Assembly (NCBI GenBank): GCA_030737875.1
Contig: CM060915.1
Span: 574,848,577 to 574,912,576, forward strand
Direction of reading: 5' to 3'
Source: Allium sativum
Taxonomy: Eukaryota > Streptophyta > Magnoliopsida > Asparagales > Amaryllidaceae
Length of the DNA stretch: 64,000 bases
The notes beneath the pieces are model-generated. The model was not told the DNA's origin. It saw only the letters and a program-made list of their open reading frames with translations, and did no database searches. This document shows positions 51,281 to 61,045 of this stretch, piece after piece. Position 1 is the stretch's first letter; every line of letters starts with the position of its first letter. The position numbers and the translations under genes are program-made.

Positions 51281-52662
51281 TTCTCCCCCCCTTAAAATAA
51301 TTTCGTCCTCGAAATTGCTAAGGTAAGAAAGGACGTTATAAACTCAAAAATTTCCAAATCCAATTTATATTAAATTAGAAACCAATTCAATACTGTATAT
51401 AAATATTTTCAAAAATATCGAAAATTTCCTAACACTTTAAATTTTCGAAAAATTTCGCCAGCACCTCCTCTGTACGGCTCAATTGGTACAACTCTAGCTC
51501 GCCTCTCTAGGCCTTTTCCAATTCAAAAGAAAATGAAACAGCCAAGCGGCTTGCTAAATAGGCTCATAAATCTCCAAATCCATATAAAAATAAACGTGTA
51601 CCTTTTGTCGGGCATATCATTATATTCTTTCCATCTGCTGCCCTGTCAGCATATACCAATGCATTCTCCAACCAAAATTCCAATTTTATCTTCAAAACCA
51701 AATCCTTCATGAGTCCAAGCCAAATCCCATTCTTAACTCAATTTCCATCCATGATTCATTCCAACTCTTAACTTATCAGTCCAACACCATCTTAGATTCC
51801 TGTCTCACAATTCAAAATCTGATTCGAATTGATATATTATATCCCGATTCAATTTCTAATTAATTTGTTTCAATTCAATTCATATTTGCTTTCACAATTT
51901 CTATTTAATTTCATTTTTGTTCAAACAATTTCCTTGGAAGTTTTTAAACAGTTCAGCTCTTTTAAAAATCAAATATTCCTTTTAAGGATTCAAAACAACC
52001 TGTTTTTCTCAAAACAATTCAAAACAAAATCTTTGGTAGTAATCCGTCACTAACCACTCGAAAATGAACACCGATGATGTCCGGATCATCATCGGAATCT
52101 ATTTTCCAGCAATCGAAGTGAGTTCAATACTATAACATTTCAAAAATCCAATTTTTATCACTTTCAATTTGAAATCTATTTCAAAATATCCCTTTCAAGG
52201 CTTGTAAAACAATTTAAAAACCTCCCAGGATTTTAAAATTGTCATATATTCAATTCAAGTTCATCTGCAATCATCTTTCCCACTTTAAGGAATTTTAATT
52301 CCAACTCTGATTTAGATTTCAGATTTAATTCATCTGATTCCATATTATACGAATTCTAATTGGTTATTATTTATATAACCATTTCAATTATAATCAACCA
52401 ACACATCCAATATACTATAATACTTCCCATATATATATTTCCTTTATATCAAAATATAATTTGGGTAAATTATTTCATTTACCCTCTTCCAAAACATACT
52501 GTGTCGGTTTATCGTGCTTGAGTGTTTAGAAACCCCTATCGATACAGTGGATCAAACTGATCGACCAGAACTCATAAACAACTCAATCCAATAAATCTCC
52601 ACAATATAAAACAATTTTTTTAATAAAATCTTCAAGTACGTTCACTCGTATATATACACTCA

Positions 52663-52701
52663 ACTCAATCTAGGGTATTGCTAACCCCATCTCTATTGAG
52701 T
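52663..52701 (-). other. 39-nt two-stem hairpin (element C, interior 2)
   Basis: Identical to the copy at 45953-45991. Confidence 0.8.
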
Positions 52702-52736
52702 CACGCCACAGAGCCAAGGTAATCACTTAACCTTCA

Positions 52737-52748
52737 GCTCTGATACCA
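52737..52748 (-). other. Primer-binding site, element C interior 2 (tRNA-iMet)
   Basis: Minus strand TGGTATCAGAGC, one base from LTR C3. Confidence 0.9.
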
Positions 52749-52749
52749 C

Positions 52750-55700
52750 TGTAACGAACTGGGATTTTCGACTCCGAAAATCAACATCAAACTACCATGT
52801 TGACCAGTCAGACATCGCACATTCCAGATCATTAATAGAAAGAAGTTAGAGGGTGAGAATAGATAAGATAGAAATATTAGAATAGAAGAAGAAGAAGAAA
52901 CACCATACAGAGTCTCACATCGCAGCGGAACAAAATATAATACAGAAATAACCTTTATTGAAAGCTTTTGAAATACTTACAATATCAGAGTACACATCTG
53001 GACAGTGATACTAATCTGTCCTCATATAACACACAGCGGAATAGTAATATCATACGTCTGGACTCTTCCAGCTTGTCTCTTCACAGCAGTCGATAACCTG
53101 AACCTGTACACTCCGGGCTAACCCGAGCATTTACAAAACACCGGGTCAGTCTGGTGAACCAGAGTGAGATAAACTCGCACAGTAATAAGGGTAAATCATC
53201 CAATCATGATTTTAAAGTTCAAAATCTTTTCAAACAAAAGGATAATCGTAAGACCAAATCCACACATAAACACGGACGGTTTTTACATTACGATAACCCA
53301 AACCATCTTTGAAAACAATATCTTGTCTGATATTATAATAATGTCTAAATACAAGTAAATAACAATCTAGTGGAACGCTTGCATCTCACGCTCCACATAT
53401 ATAGTATACAATCAAAACCCGCAGGCGCTTATTGGGAATTGGATTCCGACTTGACAAGGTATGGGTCCACCTTCCGATAGTGTATCTCTAGAGACGAATA
53501 CACTGGGTTCAACAAGAACTTCTTGCAACCCGGCCCTCACATGACCGACCCCTCATTTCGCTTGAGAGTATCGAATGTATATCACCGACGGTTGGGATCA
53601 GCAACCGTCTCCCGACAAGGGACAGCATCGAAACATAGATTAAAGAAGCAAATAGGATTTCCTCTAGATAGGTGATCATACACCCTAATGGGAGCGACCC
53701 ACATAGCCATGCTGCCTGCCCGATTTTTGTCATTTCCCGGTTGATGAGGCTTGAGGCTAGAATTTACCTTTGAACATCTGGTCGTCATTCACTTTGAATG
53801 CCACATCGTCAGATCCGTCAGATATCACTAATTGACGTCCCCAAAAATACACTAGCTGGAAGCTAAGAGAACGGCGATTCCCCGCCAACAACTATCGCAC
53901 GTTTGAAGAAATCAACGTACGTGACCCTTTGGAAATACTCTGTCAGACATCCGTCCATATACGTCATTCAGGAACAGGATGAACCGAAGGCACTCTCCTA
54001 CCACATCCATATAGGAATCACCCCATGGATCAGTAGCGAGTAGTCCTTGCAACCCGTTGATTCCAACCACGACAGAATCACAGCTTATCTCTACTTGCCA
54101 GGCAGAGAACATTAGTGGTTCTTCCGTTTATGAAAATCCACGGTCTTCAATGCTCCATCTCGATCATCTCCTGATATCTTCACGTATTTGTTGGTCGGAA
54201 TGGTTTTCGAATATAAATTCGATCCCCGTCTTTCCATACCAACAATCGTATTGGACAGATTTGATAGTCGGTGTTTTAACTATCAAAATATACAGTGTTT
54301 CAATCATGACACTCCAATGAGTTCACTGGTTCAGTATTCAGCATCACTTGGCCTTTAAATCAAACTGATCTACTTATTTTAAATAAAACTTCTAACTCTG
54401 TTAATATTTAAAAATACGATATTTGAATAACTCTAATTTGATTAATTAACATTCGTCTTAACTCCCTTCGCTTGACTCTAGATCACAGCGATCACAATGG
54501 TTACGCCTGATTCCCTCAGGAAACATCCGACCGCCGTAGGCTATCTGCAGCCCTGCGAATTACGCTAGCAGTCGTACGAAATGGCAACTTAGCCGAATAA
54601 TTATATTTGGCTAATTCTATCTCGAATAACTATATTCAATTTCCCATTTTGAAATCTCATTTAAAATTCTCCTTTTTACTTGACCTCGTTTTCAAATAAC
54701 GTTAATGTAAAATTAACATCTTAACACTTTGAAACTCATTTATATGTTTTGGTTTATCTTAAACCCTTTTATCGAAATCTCCTTCGACTTAATTCAAATG
54801 ATTAAGCAATATTTAATTCAAGCTCTCATTCTCGCTTAAAATTCCTTTTATAACTTCGTTAAAAAAACTTAGGTTTAAAATAAAACCTATTCATGAACTC
54901 CTCATTTCGCTTGATCAAATAATTACCCAAGCTAAACCATTCGGCTTATTTCTTATTTCCGTACTTATCAAACTGATTAACTTTCTAAAATCACTTAATA
55001 ATAAATCAAAGTCTTAAATAAGTAAACTATTCATTTATCTCTCTTTATATAACTTTTATTCAAAATAGTATTCAAACATCTATTTCTAGTTATAAAATAA
55101 ATTTTATAACTGCATCTCTATCGATTCACCTGACGGTGAATCAATATCTGTAACCCGATTGATTTTTAAAGGCCATACTCTGCCAAACACTTAACCAATA
55201 TCGCCCATTGGTTTAAACCAAACAGATGTTGAATATCCAGTCAATAATCAACCATCAAATCAATCACACAAATAGATCAGTTCATATATGATCATATGAA
55301 AATAAACAATACATTTGAGGAATCCGGTTGGATCCCTCCAACCTGTTCTTCCCTGTATTCAAATGGTTATCTCAAATCAAACCATTCAGTTTTGTTTAAC
55401 TGGTAATACTAAATAGAAACCATTCAACATCAACCACAAGCAACGCAAACAATTCAACCATTAAAACACGTTTATAAAATAAACGTGACCAACCAAGGTG
55501 AGTCACCTTTATTGGAACCAATCGTTAAAAATAACGATTTGGTATTTCACTGAAATTAAACACAGTTTAATTTCATCGGTTAAATCAACAAACAATTGTA
55601 TAACTAGCAAAATAGTCAACCATTGGCAAGCAAGGCACACAAAATAAAAATACCCAATTTATATAAAATATAAAAAGGGTAACTGAGTGAGTTTAACTCA

Positions 55701-58000
55701 CCTTGTTCCGTTGTTGCTGAAGCTGTTCGATTATAGTTAATCGTAAATTCCAGCTGTCCTCTGCACTGTCCAGATTATTTCCATAACATACGGTTCCGGT
55801 GTTTCTTGTTTGGTTGAATTCTGACCAAATATGAACAAGTTATAAGTGTTTTTAGTCTAACCGATTAAATTACTAAATTTGTTTTTCTTTTTATTTATAA
55901 CCTAATATATAATTACTTTGATTAGGAGGGATTTAGTCGGCCAATATCTTCCCTTTATCCAGTTCCAGGCTACACCGTACACATGGGATCAACCACTAGA
56001 TCTGCTCAGTTATACCATAGTTAAACATTAAACTATATATTATATAATATATTTGATTATTAAACAATACGTTAGTAGAGCTAATCACTTAGGGTTAAAA
56101 GCTTACTAATTTCATGATTAAAACATAGCCGACAATTGAATGCTTCCCACCCATTAGTTCACATGATTCCACGTAGCTGTTCAAACTTGCCCACTACTTG
56201 AATTCCATGCTTCTCTTTGTTCTACACTTCAAAGTACGAATGGGATTCAATATCATTTCATGTTGCTTGTTTTCTTTCGAACAGACCTAGCACATTCTTC
56301 ATTCATTTTTTTTCCTAACTCGTGAGTACTGCTCTTCATCCCTTCCGCGTCTTCTTGTCGTGCATCCACCAATAGTATGCTGTCTCGGTCCCCTCATGGT
56401 TGCGATTTGAATTAAGGCCTACAGGTATTTTCAAGCATCTGGTTCCTCTTCCTTCATTCGACCGTATTTATGAGTTCCAGGAACCCACTCGCTCCTCAAC
56501 TTGAACCCCGGCCTCCACTGCTCAGCCAAGCACCGCCTTCTTCCTTCAGTCTCTCTCTTCTCCTCACACTCCGCACTGTTTTGCAAACCATCTCCATTAA
56601 CGATGCAACCGCCCTACTTTCCTTCCTCCTTCTCAGTTTTCACGTCTGTATCTTTTTCTTCCTTTCTTTCAATTTTTTTTTTTAATTTTTTTTTCTTTTA
56701 CGATGGATTGATACTGAGTTGCTGGAAACAGCAATGGGTGACATATATATATATATATATATACGCGAGTTGAAACTGATGAGAACAACGTCTTTCCTAT
56801 GCTTGCTTAGCTGTGTGCGTGGAGATATAGGGTTGCAGTAAACATTTAGACTAGCTGTGTGGTAGATGTGAATTCCAAAAACTTGGTCGGCAAGGTTCAT
56901 GGTTTTAGGCCTGTCTCCACGTTTGTCTGCGGCATTGAAATTGACAGGAAAATATATTGTATAGGTTAGACAGTAGAGTGCGGTTGTGTATAAACTATAT
57001 GTATCTTGTCTGTACTAACAAAATATAGATGGTTATGCGTTCATATTGGACTGCCTGTCATGTTCTTTCATTTCACTTGGCTGGTTGATGGTCTAGGCAT
57101 GTGCAAAATCTGTAGTGTTATGTCTGCACTGATGGGATTAAATATAGGGTATGAAATATTATATTATATTATAAATTGAAACATCGTGAAGTAACGCGTA
57201 AAAGTGACCACAATCGACTTCTGTCTACTGATAAAAAAACTAGTCTTGATGTAAAAAGATATTCCAGACCCAATGGGACAAGTTTCGTCGAAATCCGAGG
57301 TCGTTTGGAGAAATTTCCTTTATAAAACCAGAAATGAACACGCGTTTAATTTTTCTACGGACACCAGATAAATCAAATCAACTTGAAACTGCGAAGTCTG
57401 ACAATAACTTTTCGATACGAACCCAACGACACTAATTTCGTCGCATTCTGAGACTGTTGCCCCGGTAGGCTATTTTTACCCTGAACCGCCCTACCCTTTT
57501 TAACGCCAAATTTCTCGATCTCTAAAAATAACAAACTATATACCTATCCTGACTATAATCGACGCTACGAACTCAACGGAACTGGTTTCGTCGAAAACAG
57601 AGTCCGTTTGCAAAACGGCTACTTTAAAGGCCTATAATTTAATAATGATTTTCCATAGCGACTATTTCAAAATTTGATTTGGCCATAACTATCAAATTAC
57701 AACACGAAATTTGGATTTTTCTCTTTCATATGAAAATTATCATCAATACGGTCCCAACGTGTCTTGTTTCACAGAAATCCGACTTATATCGAATCTTGTA
57801 TTCTCAGTTGAAGTTCAAAACTCTATATTGCGAACTGCAGCGCTATTTCAGGCTCGATTTATATTATATATAAATATATAACGCTCAACTTCGTTTTAAA
57901 TAACGAATTCAATATTATATTTCATTAATATTTCAAATGTAATATTTAAATTAAATAAATTAAATTACATATTCGAGTGCCAAAAACACGGGTCGTTACA
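52750..58000 (-). repeat. LTR C3
   Basis: 5251 bp, TGTAACGAACTGGG to GGGTCGTTACA on the plus strand, followed by the right ACGCC target duplication. Confidence 0.93.
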
Positions 58001-61000
58001 ACGCCGTATAACACGGAACGGGTTTCCTCCCAAGAATACCAGTGCATAAAACAAACAACGCAATGCTAAATAAAGAAAAATGAAGCTATTATAAGACCCA
58101 GGTCCCATCACACAATGCAACGCAAGCCGGAGGACAGGGTTTTTACCTTATAACAGCCAAAGCAAGCTTGATACGTTTAAAACAAATCATTTGATACTAT
58201 TATAAGGGTATAGTGTATAAAACAACTTCAAATCATAAGTATCAATCATAGGCGACATGAGCGTCCCATGCCACTATGTCGCCATATATAGGTTTACAAA
58301 TAAAACCGCAAATGTCACGTATTTGGAAATTGGATTTTCATCTATGAACCGAGGCCAGGGATCGTCCTCTACCGATTCGAGACAATCTAGCCCATGTCTC
58401 AGGCAAGTACTCAGTCAAGCCTTGGAGCGACCGGGCCGGTCCACCGATGTGGATTAAAATGCCTGAACACTGCGTTTCCCCGCCCTTTGGGGCGTAAATG
58501 AGCCAACAAATGGCTCCATCGGACCCGGATCGTCCGATCTAACCGAGGCGCCTCGCAACAGCAACAACCACACAGGTGAAAAGTATATAAATGTCAGGGC
58601 TGGTAGGTCACTGACACCACCCTAGCTAGAAGGAAACGCATGCCCTCCCTGAGGTCCTCTCCCGTTTCTGGTTCACAACCGGGGTGTGAGGCTCGCGAAT
58701 TCATGTTACACAAAGCTATGCCACATAGGCGGTGCTTTGATCATCAACCACAAAACTTTGCTTTTCAACAGAAGCCTTGATCATTAGCATCTTAGGCATG
58801 CCACACAGGCAATTCACTCTATGCGTTTGATATCCATCTGTATATAACCCCTGAGCTCGTACGTCACAGAGAAGGGCGTTAAGCAAGAGAATAAATTTTC
58901 CGCTGCCAAACAGATATATATTTAATAGAAATCAATCACACAGACTAAAATCCAATGTCAGACACACAGTCCATTTACAAGTCCGTTCTGGGTCTGAACG
59001 AAACCGGAGGCACCTAGTACCCCGCGTATCCATCGATCTCCAAGTACGTCTGGACGATCACCAACTGTTTCCATCTTCTTGGGTGTACAGCCCAATCAAG
59101 ATCATCAGTAATCACCCAAACGACGTGAAGACCTCCGGTCTTCGACCACCGTCTTCATCTTCGACACCACGTCGAATCAGTTATTCAGAATGGGATAAAC
59201 TCGGTCTTTCTGAATAACTCGCGTATATAATAAATAAGTGTTACACAAACACAACATACGCCTCATTCCAATTCAGAATATTCTTTTATTCAAATATTCC
59301 TGTACTTTGGGAAAAGTTCCCATTAATTTTATCAAAGATAAATTCTTTAAATTTATTCTTTAATCTCCTTTGAATATCAATTCAAACTAGTCGGGATTAG
59401 CGAACCACACCGAAGTAATCATTTATTTTATTTCCCAATCCCAACCTATTCATCCCATGAAGTAAAACCGGTAATACTTCATATCTAACACCACAGTGTT
59501 ATCGGTAAATTCAATTACCATTTCTCGTTCAAATCTAATTAAAGATTTAACTATCGCCTGGAGAAAAACTGGTGATACTCCATTCTCGATCTTGTCAATT
59601 TAATTAAAGATTCATTAAAACTCCACTTAGTTTTAATCTTTAGCTGGGTTAAAGAACCAGTGTCATTTAAAACACGGTTCACGATAAACCCAAAATCACA
59701 TTCCATTAATTATTTGGTTAAAGAACAAGTGTTATTTAAAACACTGTTCACGATAAACCCAAAAATCAATACCAATTCGATTCCAATTAAATATTATTTA
59801 ATTGGTACACTTAATTAAATCTAAATAAAAGGATTTAATCTTTTCTCAACTGGGCTCAAGAACAGTGTTAATAAAGACACCATTCACGACAAATCCAAAT
59901 CACATTTGACATTAAATACAAGGCTCTGAATAGAAAATATACCAGCTTATATTCAATATCAAATTCTACGACCAACAAATATCGTATTGGAAATAACGAT
60001 ATATATATATATATCCTTCAAATTCCCATAACAATATTTGTATCCTCACGAAATCCAACATCGAAATATTCCAAAGACAATTTCAATTCAAATCCATTCC
60101 AATTCAATTACTGGAATTTCTGGTTATATTTCAAAACCATTTCAAATTCACTTTATTTATTTCAAAAATAAATGAATTATAATTCTAGTTCAAAACTAGT
60201 TCATTTCGATAAAAATCTATTTTTATCTTTTCAAATATGGAGTTTTTCATCCCGATTCTTCCCAAATCATTTCATGTGATTTTACACAAATTATTGATAT
60301 TTTTAATAATTTTATCAAGCCCTGTACAGTCGATTTCCATCAACGGCCATCGAACTGCACTTACAGCGACCTTTTCCAAATTTGATTGGGACATAATTCC
60401 AAATCCAACCGTTAGATTTCAAATTTCTAATATTCATTAGAAAGCTCTTTTCGATACGAACCCAACGGTCCCGGTTTTAGAGAATCCGACGGTCGGATCT
60501 CCCGCAATATCCGTTCGAAGTCAATGGTCGAAATTCGCGAACTGCCGCGGCGCGCCGCGTTCTATTCAGGCCATTATATTATATATATAATATATACTTT
60601 GTCGATTTCAATTCAAAACACGCTGTATAAATCGTTTTAAATTCATTTTCAAAATGGTTTCAACTTCATATTCAATTTCAAATCAAAATTGAATATTCCA
60701 ATATACATTCGTTTTAAATTCATTTCAAATCGATTTCAATTCAAATTGATTTCTAATCCAATTTCAGTTCCTTTTCAATTCAATTTAATTTCAATTCGAA
60801 TTCATTTATATTCAATTTCAATTCGAATTCATTTCTGTTCAATTTCAATTCGAATTCATTTCTATTCAATTTCAATTCGAATTCATTTATATTCAATTTC
60901 AATTCGAATTCATTTCTATTCAATTTCAATTCGAATTCATTTCTACTCAATTTCAATTCGAATTCATTTCTATTCAATTTCAATTCGAATTCATTTCTAT

Positions 61001-61045
61001 TCAATTTCAATTCGAATTCATTTCTATTCAATTTCAATTCGAATT
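58001..61045 (-). repeat. LTR B2, second segment
   Basis: Continues LTR B2 from 39312 (ACGCC duplicated, then GTATAACACGGAACGGG as in B1 near 31719). It is collinear with B1 up to the 27-bp minisatellite, where LTR D is inserted after GAATT (61041-61045). The open frame at 58257-58457 and others in this stretch are not conserved as coding. Confidence 0.92.
60782..61045 (-). repeat. 27-bp minisatellite, about 10 copies (LTR B2), cut by LTR D
   Basis: Same unit as 34506-34720. Variants are few (one TCTGTTC, one TCTACTC unit). D interrupts the array in the middle of a unit. Confidence 0.9.

Larger units (their letters stand above)
51281..52749 (-). mobile_element. Interior 2 of element C (no gag/pol)
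   Basis: 1469 bp, the same length as interior 1. PPT from 51281, pre-PPT hairpin 51299-51316, 39-nt hairpin 52663-52701, PBS 52737-52748. It differs from interior 1 at about 12-14 positions by eye (near 0.9%), proportionally more than the LTRs differ. Confidence 0.87.
39313..58000 (-). mobile_element. Element C: three-LTR, two-interior tandem retrotransposon in one insertion
   Basis: LTR C1 39313-44570, interior 44571-46039, LTR C2 46040-51280, interior 51281-52749, LTR C3 52750-58000. One 5-bp target duplication ACGCC (39308-39312 and 58001-58005) flanks the whole 18.7 kb, and LTR B2 reads through cleanly across it. The LTRs differ by about 0.3-0.5% by eye, so it is the youngest insertion here. 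The interiors carry no gag/pol and only cis signals. The element is non-autonomous. Confidence 0.93.

Noticed and set aside
39313..58000. Assembly duplication as an explanation of the triple-LTR element
   Set aside because: The copies carry private substitutions and different (TA)n lengths, and one target duplication flanks the whole. An artefact is unlikely, though only spanning reads can exclude it.
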